Source: Blastomussa wellsi | Taxonomy: Eukaryota > Cnidaria > Anthozoa > Scleractinia > Plerogyridae | Reading direction: 5' to 3' | Assembly: GCA_947652115.1 (NCBI GenBank) | Contig: OX393566.1 | Location: 23,685,082 to 23,749,081, forward strand | DNA: 64,000 nt | Shown here: piece by piece, positions 56,192 through 64,000 of the stretch | Numbering within the stretch: the stretch's first letter is position 1 | Layout of the letters: each line of letters begins with the position of its first letter | Notes under the pieces: model-generated | Database searches by the model: none | Told to the model about the DNA's origin: nothing | Seen by the model: the letters and a program-made list of their open reading frames with translations, nothing else | Translations under genes and position numbers: made by a program

Positions 56192-59100
56192 AAATTACGC
56201 ACGGTTTTCCCCTGAATTGAACTAAATCACATCAATAATAAATTTCGAGGTTAGTAAGTCTTTTAGAACCTCTCGTGTGAACCTCTTTTGTGTTTTGAGA
56301 ATCTCTTTTGTGCAAAAAGTAGGAAAACAGCAAGAAAGAACCTTTCTAAGTGTACGTGACTGTCGCGCGAATGACGCAGGTGTCCAATTACTGTAACCAA
56401 TTTGAAGTTGTTCAAATTGGATACCTGTAATCGTAATCTGCGCGCGATCACGTTGGTATCCTACCGACGTGATCGCGCGCCGATGACGCAACGAATAGGC
56501 GCGCGCAGAACCAATCAAAATCGAGAATTTTGTTATAGATACGATTAATATAAATATCTGGTTGTGTTTTTTCAGGTTATTGTGAGGCTAAGAGCCAACA
56601 AACACTTACGTTTCCTGGGAGGATTCGTCACTGATTGGAGGAAAGGAAAATTCACCAGGGAGCATACAAGTAAGGGAGTACATCTTGCTGAGCTTTCTGC
56701 CACTTTATGCACCAAGTTATGGCAATTTTTAAATTTCTTTCAGTATCACTAGAGGCCAGTAACAAAATTGCGAAGCCCTCAGAGCTGTAAGCAAATTCCA
56801 ACTTTCAAAAAAGGCGATGACACTTTTAAATTTGTGTAACAACATCCATCGTATCAGTATTCATAAATGTTGGAACATTTTCGGTTTTCTTGTTTGTTAC
56901 GCTGTTTTTTTTTTTTGTTTGTTTGTTTGATTGCTGAGCTTTTTACAACTGGCATCAAACGTGCCCCCCTGACACCAACAAAACATGTCTTGTGCGGTTT
57001 TCAGTCTCGGCGAAGTCTCTATTTGTAACCCTTTTCAACTCTACGGTATTCTTTTTTCTTTTGTATTTATTTTTAAAATTATAAAGTATCAGATGTAAGC
57101 TAATCCCCCCTCCCCCTTCCCCACCTCACCACAAGCACGCAGACACAACGACACACTCGTACAGGTGACAAAAGATATGTTATAAAAAAAACCATCCTGA
57201 ATTATTCCGCTGCGCGCGAGCGAGAAAAAGAAAAAACGTCTGGCACCGAAGGTGCATCAACCCTGTTAGTGTTAACGTGCGTTTTGTTTCCATTGCCTCT
57301 AGGAAGTCAACTCGCCGAGAGTGAGGAAGAAAAACTATTCGATGAAGTTCAAGTTCCTTTACGGATCACGTGTGAAGGCATTTCTCCGTTTTGTTTTCCA
57401 TCTTACAAGTCTCCAGATACAAAAGATGACATGGTACGTTTGCCTAACATCTCTAAACCCGGCCAGCATTAATGATAGTGCATTTTATATAACGCATTTT
57501 CCTTCCCTGACACATGCTGAATTAACTACAATCAAGTGACTGTTAGGGTAACAAAGAAGTATACGACTTATTATAGTAAAGTAAGTACAATAATGTTAAT
57601 GTATATTTTCATTTTATCTTTTCAACAGGATGTCGATGCCCTTGGTACACTTAATGTTCAACCGACCGTTGTTAACGTCAAAACGCACGTTCCTTACTAT
57701 AACTTAAAGGTAACATTTGAGTTTTTAAAACTGATGCAATCTGTGTCACAGTCTCTTCCCTGGCAGGTGTGAAAAATACACAGTCAATTAAAACCATTTC
57801 GAAAACTTTAGCTATTTGGAAAATTTGCAGGCAAACAAACAAAACCATATACAATATGTTGATACACATGGTCATTGCATATCGAGTTAACCAGAAGTCG
57901 TTTAAGCATAGGTTTCATTCTGTATTTTAGTACTTCTTGTTCAAAGAGTGACATTGTGGAGGATGATGACATCGACGACGACGATGACGACCTTTATTTA
58001 AAGAAGCTACGTCCTTGTTGCATTTTGAAAAATTTTGACTAAATTTTATCCGTCTCAATCTTCTCCGTCCTTGACCATCCTTGTTTCTTTATAGTTATAG
58101 ATCACCTCGATGGTGTTTTTCTTCCTTAGCGAACTATTATTTTGATTGTGCCTACACGTGGTTCATGGCAAAATTTACTCAAATTATCATGATGTAGTTC
58201 CTTGTAAACGCAATAGTTTTTTTTAAGCTTCAAGCATGAAATTTCGTGTATTAATCAAAGTAAGTTGGTATTCAGAACTTTGTTCCAATCTTAATTCTGT
58301 TCTGCAGGTCCCCAAACAGTATGGTATCCTTGGATACAACCGCCACTCAGTAGCTGATGCGTCCTCGGGATATGTTCCGCCAAAGCTGGTCCGTCCCTTG
58401 AGAGTCGGCGCTGAGGTAAAGCCAAGAAAATTTGATTTTCATTGAGTAATAATTTGTTACCATGAAGCAATAATTTATCTATATGGCGTAACTTTTTCCC
58501 CAAAGAGTAGAAATTTATTTCCACGAAGTAAGAACATTTCATGGACTCATAGTTCACTGCCGCTGAGAAATGATTTATTTATTTTATACCTCTTTAGGAT
58601 GAGATAATAAATTTGGTCAGCAGCGTACCTCTGACATCGATAAGAAGTCCCAGTCCCAGTCCTGACCCGACCACAGAAGGCGGCGATGAAGCTAAGGAAG
58701 AGGCTGATGAAGATGGAGAACAGAGTCGGATCATCAAAAGCCCTATAATAGCAACCCCACAAGAGGACATAGCCGTGCATGAGCCTGAGGCCGTGCCCCT
58801 TGTGGTGCCTGCCGCGTTGTTTAGGCCCACGTCTTATCATCCCATGCACATTTTTGTAAGTCACGCAACACAGTCTTTATAGGAAGCTAGTAGGTGACTC
58901 CTTGTCGGGTTTGGTCACGCTTGGTCATTAGAGGAGCTCGGTCACAGATGACACAGTTTGAAAAGTTTAGCCTAAATTTTTCAAATTTGTGAATCACAAT
59001 CCTTCTCAATCTTCCACATTCAAAGTCATCCTTGATTCTTCCTAGTTTATTGGTACATCTTTGGTGTTTTTCTACCTTAGTAAACTACTATTTCAAGGTT

Positions 59101-60887
59101 TCCTTTGATCTGAAGGCAATTTTATACGCTGCCAAAGTTGACTTTGTTCACGGTGACTGTGCCCCTTTGAGTTGGTATCTTTCGGATAAATTGAAAAACA
59201 AAATGTATGAAACAGTAATGTTATGATTTAAAAGTCACCCTGTCCACAAATAAAAAAAGAAAAACTGGAGGGCTAAGATAAACGGTCAAAATTAAACCAG
59301 TTAAAAAGAAAAGAACGGGTTGCATGTTATTAGTGAACAGAAACGAAGTAAAGACCAATTTGTAATAAACACGGCTTGAGATAACCAGTAATCCCTTTTG
59401 CCCGTTATGTCACAGCCAAGATTTCATCATTATTATTATCATCATCATTATTATTATCAGCAACTCCGGATCCGGTTCCGGTAGTCATCAGCTATCGCGC
59501 ATTGCATGAAAAACTATAAATTTTGTTTTAGACTGTTAGGTGATTATTTGAACAATGTTGTTTCAGAACCCTGCGCCTGGATTGCAAGTGTTTAAGCCTC
59601 CGCTGCCTTACGCTGAAGTGGATGAAGATTATCATTTGTGTCCTCTGCCACGAAACAGAACAGCTGGAAAATCAGGCAAACAGGGCAAAAAATATCTGGA
59701 GAGACAGGTGACTAGCACTGATCCTTGATTTATGCAACTTTGAGCACCAATAGCACTGTCCATATCAACTACCATCTTACCTCAGTGAAGCTCCCCCTCC
59801 CCGATAGGCCGGGGGAGGGGCGGGGGGAATTCAGATTTTTTTGGGCAGCAAGAGAAATTTGGGCAAGGCAACTCGGGATAATTTTTTGGGCAAATGGCTT
59901 ACCCCCCTGCAAAAAAATTGCCCTTACGTGCCCCCCCCCCCCCCCCACGCCTGCTTGAGCGTGTCCGCAGGCTAGCGCTTGAGAGGCCTATTAAATTTTC
60001 CAATTCCAACTACTACTACTACGAATCTCATGAAACACTGTCACCTCAAAACTGTGTAACATAAACTCGCACAATTGTCATGAATCGGAAGGAAAAGTCT
60101 GTAAACGACCTTCTGGTCAAATCGAAAATTCCTTCACGTATTTAACAACAACATTTCGGAGTTATATATGGTAACGGTATGGTGGCAATGATACAAGTTC
60201 CTCACGTTGGGAGAGAGGAGAGGCTTTGGCACATAAATAGTGGAGATACGGCGTGCCTAAGTTACTATCAATGGTGGCTCGCTCTATGAGAAAACGCTTC
60301 CCACACGTTGTAATAACGACGCTTTAGTTAGTTTGTTTATTTTTGTTGTTTTTCAGGATGTTATACCCGGGGTCATGACGTGGAAGCGATTTCCATGCCA
60401 ACCTCTAGTATCCATGGCAACGAATCCAACGATATCAAATGTTTGGATTCCTCGATGGTAAGACTTTTTACCGTCTCTTATGACTTCTTTTATAAAAACT
60501 TTATGAATAAAGAACTGAATTGATATGTTTACATGCTACTTTTCATATGCTGAGGCGTTCGTGGCTCGCGTGTTACGCGTGTCATAACATTAATACTACG
60601 CTCGACTTGTAGAAAATACTGTGACTGTGATATGTGTGTTTTGTTTGACTGTAGGACTGATCCATTCAGTGAGGACTTGCTGCCGTCAGATGTTCCTTCA
60701 TTGTTGCCTGGTCTTCCTGACGAGGATGCTATGAGTGATGATGAAATGTAAGTTCTACAGTTTTCTTCAGTAGTCATCAGCATCTTAAGTCTCCCGAAAC
60801 GCTGATAAAATAGAACACAACTGCTATCCAGCAGAATATAGCCATGTATGCTCCCCATGGAATCTTAGCGGGCTTTATTTTTAACAG

Positions 60888-60921
<34 letters not shown>

Positions 60922-61301
60922 TTTTAAACAGAACGTTTTTAACAGAACGTGAGCAAAAACTATAGAAGCCCTGTACCGGTTGTAATTTATGTTGCGTTGC
61001 GAATGGAAAAAAAAAATGGCGGGGACAATCTTGTGGACGAGCTATTGAGCAACGAGTGCCAGAAATACGAACAAGGAGCCCGCCCGCGCGCGTAAATTCG
61101 GTTGTTTTTTTAGGATTTTTTAATGCTATATTCTAAACTAGCTAGAAGATGGGTTTCCCAATGGCCTACAAGAAAATAATGCCGTTTTGAGGTCTAGAAA
61201 AGCAGCTGAATACCCTCGCCTAACGGCTAAGGCATCCACTAGTAGTTTTTCTAGACCTCGAGCGGACATTATTTTCTTTTATAACATAGCTATATGCTAG
61301 C

Positions 61302-61353
<52 letters not shown>

Positions 61354-61388
61354 GATGGTTCAGGCTGACGTCATTGTCGGTGAAATTT

Positions 61389-61421
<33 letters not shown>

Positions 61422-61497
61422 CGGAAAAAAATTAAATTTAGCAGTCACTTATGGCTAGTAATAACCCAACATTTGAGTTAGGGTTTTTCGATGACAT

Positions 61498-61537
<40 letters not shown>

Positions 61538-61628
61538 GAAACATCAGATAAGTCGAGAACTTGCAATTTGATCAGTTCAGAAAAAGCGACTTTTCAGCGT
61601 GAAAAATGTCTTGCTATGTTATAAAAGC

Positions 61629-61667
<39 letters not shown>

Positions 61668-61714
61668 CCACTTGGATAGTTGGGAGAGCACTTAGGTAGC
61701 TAGAGATGCTCTCG

Positions 61715-61775
<61 letters not shown>

Positions 61776-63828
61776 GAATTGGATGGACGCGCGCTAGGCA
61801 TTGTCCATTCCTTTAATAGAACATGGATACTCGTCTTGTAGTAGGTAAATGAATTTCGCACTATCAATGTAAAATGTAAAATAATGTCTGCTGTTTTTTT
61901 TTTTTATTTTTCAAGCTCAATAATCTGCTAAATACAATAGTTTTTTAATGTCTCGGAGACGAGATTCCAGTCGAGAGAGTTTTGTCCCGTCTGACGCATC
62001 ACTAGAAAGATTGTAAAACGGAGATTGTCGTGTTGTGCACTGAGGCTGTCGGCGAAGCTTATTACCAGCTTCTAGTCATCGAGTTGATGTTTCATTATTT
62101 GACCAAGCTAAGTGTAACCAACTTTAATCGTTAAACGGTATTCCAGGATTGGAATTTAACAGAAATTCAGTCAGGCCTGAAGAACAAAATCTACAAACAA
62201 AGAAATACTAAAAAAGTTCAAGTTTCCACCGCCTGGTTAGCTCAGTTGTTAGAGCGCCGGACTTCTATGCGGAAGGTCTCGGGTTCGAGTCCGAGACCGG
62301 ACCAACACTCAGGGTCTTAAAAGAACTGTGGAGAACATTCTGTCTTTTCAAGACGTTCTAGTCTTCTCGGATAAGGACGAAAAACCGTAGGTCCCGTCTC
62401 CTGCATCTTCAGTTTTACGGTAAGCAGGGGACGTTAAAGAACCCAGGCACTTCTCGCAAAGAGTAGGGAACGAGGTTCCCGGTGTTGTGGTCTGGCCTCG
62501 TTTCACGGGTTGGTGCTTAAAGATAGGAATAACCTCACTGCACCTTTCTCCCTTGGACGGACTTGTCAAAGAAAATTGAGTATGAAGTATGAAAACTACA
62601 ATCAAAATTCTCATTACTTCTTAATTAGCATAATTGTTCTTTGAACTTCACTTACATTAATTTTGAGCTAAAAAGCTGGAGACAATAAATTCACTTGTGA
62701 CGTATAGATGGAAAAAGGAGATAATTAATTAAATAAATAATAATTTTTGCCTCAGGGACGAGGAAGGAACAGACCCTGGGTTCAAAGAGATTCCAATTCC
62801 AACGCCAGAGATGGTTAGCGCCCAATTCCCCACGGCAGAGAGCATCCTTGGAGACCAAGACCAACAAGTGATGTCACAGCTCAGGTGATTTGTTCAATGC
62901 TAAAATTGCTAAATCATTACCTGGTACCTTTACTCGTGCTCAAAATGCTCCTGATGGACTAACAGGAAGCTATCAAACGAATTGTGGCTCAGAGAGCAAA
63001 CGATAATGAATTTCTGGCGATATTTTCAGTGAATGGCTCTAAAATTTGAAACTGGCTAGTTTTTTTCAAATTGGAATCTACTTCCATCCTTTCGATCCTA
63101 AGTGACAGGCGACAATAAATGGTTTCAGTGTAGTGATATAGTCCTAGGTAACAAAACTACACCATTATTTTTGGGTTTCCATTTATGCAGGAACATATTT
63201 GAGCATTTTAAAATGACGCCAAAATACTGTGACAGTGCTCCTTTATTTCTTACCGCGGCAGACACCAATGTTGACAGCAAAAATAGAGTAAATAATTAAA
63301 TGATTTCTTTCTTTTTCCGTTTTAGCAGTTGGTGTACCACATTGCTACTAATTTTCGCGATTTTTGCGATTGCAAAAGATCACGGCATTAAATACACGCG
63401 AAAAAAATTTATGCCAAAGTTAATGACGTGAAATATAAGCCCTGATGTAAAACCCATTAATCAATCGTAATGCCAAGTTTCGTGTTCACGTTCTCTTGTT
63501 CCAAATCGTACTACAGATCAAAAGAAGGCATATTGTAAATGCTGAAATGTGTTCAAGAATGTCGTGCTTTGTTGCAAACACAACTTGTCAACCTGTTTTA
63601 AGTTTAGTTTAGTTTTGATTTCGGTCAATGTCATTCTGAAATGCGGCTTTATTGCTATAGTGCCCATTCTGCGATTAGCTGTTCATTGAATTTTTGTGAA
63701 GTTCCCCCGATAAGCAAATGGCAATGTCTCTGTTCTCTCTTCTTCAGTGAGATGATGCTACACACTGGTGGAAACCCGAAGGTGTCAGCGGCTACCTCTG
63801 CGGCAGCGACCGCATCCTTCGTCCCAAG
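45359..63828 (+). CDS. CFAP221: Cilia- and flagella-associated protein 221 (PCDP1), 3' end beyond window
   Basis: Ciliary central-pair (C1d projection) protein that binds calmodulin. Twenty-five exons join in phase at GT-AG sites: 45359-45458, 45550-45650, 46635-46721, 46848-46943, 48564-48664, 49719-49822, 50202-50284, 51275-51351, 51945-52089, 52432-52546, 53047-53093, 53470-53534, 54308-54395, 55318-55407, 55936-56031, 56576-56669, 57303-57433, 57629-57709, 58308-58415, 58598-58855, 59567-59707, 60357-60457, 60655-60747, 62756-62884, 63748-63828. They encode about 870 residues so far (human 840). Diagnostic matches: PNHLLET.IYAKV near the start, [21 protein letters not shown] (exon 4), [11 protein letters not shown] (5), [13 protein letters not shown] (6), [11 protein letters not shown] and [12 protein letters not shown] (10), and [11 protein letters not shown] with [11 protein letters not shown] near the end. 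The N-terminal part resembles an MSP/ASH-type beta-sandwich. Exon 20 adds a long acidic Ser-Pro linker. The last exon in the window splices onward, so the gene is cut by the window edge. Confidence 0.94.
45651..46634 (+). other. CFAP221 intron 2
   Basis: 984 bases, AT-rich, no gene or repeat that I recognise. Confidence 0.5.
47058..47165 (+). mobile_element. tRNA-derived SINE, 5' part
   Basis: A box TAGCTCAGTGG at about 47068 and the following tRNA-like AGAGCATCCGACTAGATCAC, then a decayed B box (GTGGGATCCCATC) and the tail TGGAGTCGGATTTTTTCCGA. The damaged B box shows it is not a working tRNA. Confidence 0.6.
47630..47838. mobile_element. MITE with GTGTGGTTCCAGAAAATATCC termini
   Basis: The left end GTGTGGTTCCAGAAAATATC is an exact inverted copy of the right end GATATTTTCTGGAACCACAC. 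About 209 bases. The 76-residue minus-strand frame lies wholly within it and is not a gene. Confidence 0.8.
48058..48480. repeat. GATC-rich degenerate repeat cluster
   Basis: More than 400 bases made of variants of AAGGATCTT and AAGATCCTTGAGG in both orientations with irregular spacing. Boundaries are approximate. It resembles the GAGAT-type cluster at 38519-38816 in style but not in unit. Confidence 0.65.
48665..49718 (+). other. CFAP221 intron 5
   Basis: No gene. At 49422-49500 GACCCGTGTATAAGTCGAGG and CTTATACACGGGT form an inverted repeat, probably a small transposon remnant. Confidence 0.5.
49823..50201 (+). other. CFAP221 intron 6
   Basis: 379 bases, no feature seen. Confidence 0.5.
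50285..51274 (+). other. CFAP221 intron 7
   Basis: 50490-50720 is a G/C-run block with repeated TCCCCACCCTGGGGAC-like words in mirror order, which creates long false open frames on both strands (the longest, 50306-50839 minus). A SINE follows at 50855. Confidence 0.55.
50855..51130 (+). mobile_element. tRNA-derived SINE
   Basis: Head GGCACAACCTAATGGTTAGC (A box region), a weak B box GGTCCGAGTTGTGGCCC, then the body TTCTTGGGCAAGACACTTTA and CTCACAGTGCCTCCC. The body also contains AAATACTCCTAGTCTC and CCTGATGGACCACTAGGCTC, which return inverted at 52665-52925. Confidence 0.7.
51548..51674. repeat. Dispersed palindromic repeat, copy 3
   Basis: TATTTAACAATTATTCCATG to GTGGAATAATTGTTTTA, with inner arms TTGGATATGAGATGGT / CCATCTCATATCCAA and GCCAACGAGGCGC / GTTGGC. 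Same family as 32692-32816. Confidence 0.8.
52665..52925 (-). mobile_element. tRNA-derived SINE, inverted copy
   Basis: Reads on the minus strand in the same order as 50855-51130: GAGGCACGTTGGCCCAATCC (tRNA-like head), GACACTTTACTCTTCACCC, AGTAGAAATACTCCTAGTAG and GGCCTGATGGGCCACTAGGC. It sits in CFAP221 intron 10. Confidence 0.65.
53535..54307 (+). other. CFAP221 intron 12
   Basis: No gene. Holds a Penelope-like repeat copy (54069-54222) and a T-run just before the exon 13 acceptor. Confidence 0.5.
54069..54222 (+). repeat. Penelope-like dispersed repeat, copy E
   Basis: ATAATTTGGTTTTATCAATT, GGCCACCGTAAAAAGATTCA, GCTGACGTTTCGAGCGTTAT, then CTTCCCACCGCAGCACGCAG and the tail CCACAGTTTCTTTAGAAACT. 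Confidence 0.6.
54396..55317 (+). other. CFAP221 intron 13
   Basis: Two overlapping minus-strand frames (119 and 140 residues, 54595-55022) are open in different frames across the same bases and match nothing I know, so no gene is called. A (CAA)n microsatellite lies at about 55043-55060. Confidence 0.5.
55408..55935 (+). other. CFAP221 intron 14
   Basis: Contains a dispersed-repeat copy starting at 55533. No gene. Confidence 0.5.
55533..55700 (+). repeat. Dispersed repeat (TTAAAGGGGYATTGTCAC family), copy 2
   Basis: TTAAAGGGGTATTGTCACGC, AATGGTTTAGTTATGTTGCC and TTGAAACCATTTGCAGTTCA match 15507-15740. The 3' half diverges. Confidence 0.6.
56032..56575 (+). other. CFAP221 intron 15
   Basis: Holds a perfect hairpin at 56440-56480. 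No gene. Confidence 0.5.
56440..56480. repeat. Perfect 14-bp-arm hairpin
   Basis: GCGCGCGATCACGT (56440-56453) pairs exactly with ACGTGATCGCGCGC (56467-56480) around a 13-base loop. Probably the core of a small inverted-repeat element, since the flanks CAATTTGAA / TTCAAATTG at 56398-56418 also mirror. Confidence 0.7.
56670..57302 (+). other. CFAP221 intron 16
   Basis: No gene. Short T-runs and a C-rich stretch near 57107-57128. Confidence 0.45.
57710..58307 (+). other. CFAP221 intron 18
   Basis: No gene. A short GAC/GAT microsatellite (GATGATGACATCGACGACGA) lies at 57961-57991; it is not part of any spliced exon. Confidence 0.5.
58856..59566 (+). other. CFAP221 intron 20
   Basis: No gene. 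ATT/ATC microsatellite at about 59427-59458. Confidence 0.5.
59708..60356 (+). other. CFAP221 intron 21
   Basis: Holds the second copy of the G/C-run dispersed repeat (59785-59955), with a C-run of about 17 at 59931-59946. No gene. Confidence 0.5.
59785..59955. repeat. Dispersed repeat, copy 2 (G/C-run family)
   Basis: TTGGGCAAGGCAACTCGGGA and ATTTTTTGGGCAAATGGC are the reverse complement of sequence near 10490-10530. Confidence 0.55.
60887..60924 (+). repeat. Penelope-like dispersed repeat, copy F (tail only)
   Basis: Only the tail remains: GAGGGGGTAAGTTTCTAAAG followed by AAACTGTGGTGCTGC. Confidence 0.6.
61170..61278. repeat. Inverted repeat
   Basis: AAGAAAATAATGCCGTTTTG ... GAGGTCTAGAAAA is mirrored by TTTTCTAGACCTCGAGCGGA ... 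CATTATTTTCTT, enclosing about 40 bases. Confidence 0.65.
61451..61624 (+). CDS. Small acidic open frame, 57 residues, possibly transposon-derived
   Basis: ATG at 61451 to TAA at 61622-61624. The peptide is rich in Glu, Asp and Ser/Thr (for example [20 protein letters not shown]) and starts [12 protein letters not shown] do not recognise it. It lies in an intron between two inverted repeats, so it is more likely the 5' part of a decayed mobile-element gene than an independent gene. Confidence 0.25.
61629..61809. mobile_element. Foldback palindrome element
   Basis: AATGGACAATGCCTAGCTAG / CGCGCTAGGCATTGTCCATT, CGTCCATCCAATTCGGGAT / ATCCCGAATTGGATGGACG, ATAGTTGGGAGAGCAC / GTGCTCTCCCAACTAT and TAGAGATGCTC / GAGCATCTCT pair in order. 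The arms are about 85 bases each around a short centre near GGCTGCGCC. Confidence 0.8.
62228..62590 (+). mobile_element. tRNA-derived SINE
   Basis: A box TAGCTCAGTTG (62238-62248) and B box GGTTCGAGTCC (62282-62292) are intact with tRNA spacing. The D-arm GCTC/GAGC pairs, but the anticodon stem has a mismatch and short loop, and the T-loop is one base too long, so it is not a working tRNA. The non-tRNA body follows, with AGGTCCCGTCTCCTGCATCT and GCAGGGGACGTTAAAGAACC. Confidence 0.7.
62885..63747 (+). other. CFAP221 intron 24
   Basis: Holds an inverted copy of the TTAAAGGGGYATTGTCAC-family repeat (about 63040-63240). No gene. Confidence 0.5.
63040..63240 (-). repeat. Dispersed repeat (TTAAAGGGGYATTGTCAC family), copy 3
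   Basis: Minus-strand copy: GGTAACAAAACTACACCATT is the counterpart of AATGGTTTAGTTTTGTTACC, ending near ACTGTGACAGTGCTCCTTTA. It also keeps GGAATCTACTTCCATCC, matching GGATGGAAGTAGATTGC at 15655. Confidence 0.6.
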
Positions 63829-64000
63829 GTACGGCAGGCCTATGTATAGTGTATTTGGTTGGGAAGTTACCGAGATTGAAAGTTCGCGACTAGAAATGTT
63901 TCAAACCGTTTTATTTTACAAATATGATGTTAAACCTTTCCTGTTTTCTCTCGTAAAGAACGTGCAATTTGAAGTCAAGCTTTTATTACTGCGAGAACTT

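Larger units (their letters stand above)
60748..62755 (+). other. CFAP221 intron 23, element-rich
   Basis: A 2 kb intron holding a Penelope-like tail fragment (60887-60924), two inverted-repeat structures (61170-61278 and 61629-61809), a small open frame (61451-61624) and a tRNA-derived SINE (62228-62590). Confidence 0.6.

Noticed and set aside
57957..57995. Asp-rich coding exon from the GAC/GAT run
   Set aside because: It is a microsatellite inside CFAP221 intron 18; exons 18 and 19 join in phase without it.
62228..62306. Functional tRNA with TCT anticodon
   Set aside because: A and B boxes are good, but the anticodon stem is mismatched with a short loop and the T-loop is one base too long; a SINE body follows.
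1..64000. CRISPR array, bacterial operon or ribosomal RNA
   Set aside because: No regularly spaced identical repeats with unique spacers, and all real genes are spliced animal genes. The tandem arrays have no spacers.

Overview
The window is a piece of an animal nuclear genome. Genes are split by many GT-AG introns, the DNA is AT-rich, small inverted-repeat transposons and tRNA-derived SINEs are scattered through introns and spacers, and a 200-base run of N marks an assembly gap (36301-36500). The gene set (a CDK4/6 with a PLSTIRE helix, THUMPD1, ABCF2, a ciliary CFAP221, histamine-N-methyltransferase-like genes) and the repeat style suggest an anthozoan cnidarian, most likely a stony coral. 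That assignment is inference from protein and repeat character, not a database result.

Layout. 1-5.4 kb: no gene I can support; a 3-unit tandem repeat and a long near-perfect foldback palindrome. 5.46-14.35 kb (+): complete six-exon CDK4/6 kinase. 14.35-19.5 kb: repeat-bearing spacer. 19.53-23.69 kb (-): complete six-exon THUMPD1, the adaptor for tRNA cytidine acetylation. It is head-to-head, 351 bases apart, with a two-exon gene I do not recognise (24.04-25.68 kb, +). 25.7-35 kb: accessory-looking region with an 82-base minisatellite, two histamine-N-methyltransferase-like intronless copies on the minus strand (one broken, one intact), a degraded family B DNA polymerase fragment between them, and several dispersed repeats. 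35.1-45.14 kb (-): complete eleven-exon ABCF2 ATPase. 45.36 kb to beyond the window end (+): the first 25 exons of CFAP221, head-to-head with ABCF2 across only 222 bases.

How the genes relate. The four conserved genes are ordinary housekeeping or ciliary genes (cell-cycle entry, tRNA modification, ribosome-associated ATPase, central-pair apparatus). Two of them sit in divergent pairs that probably share promoters. I joined every exon of CDK4/6, THUMPD1, ABCF2 and CFAP221 by hand at GT-AG junctions with codon phase checked across each splice.

I found no convincing new multi-gene system. The items most worth a second look are the unrecognised 221-residue protein, the duplicated and broken methyltransferase pair flanking a virus-like polymerase relic, a repeat family that carries a hammerhead-ribozyme-like core, a near-identical 198-base duplication beside the assembly gap, and an X-box-like motif in the ABCF2/CFAP221 divergent promoter.
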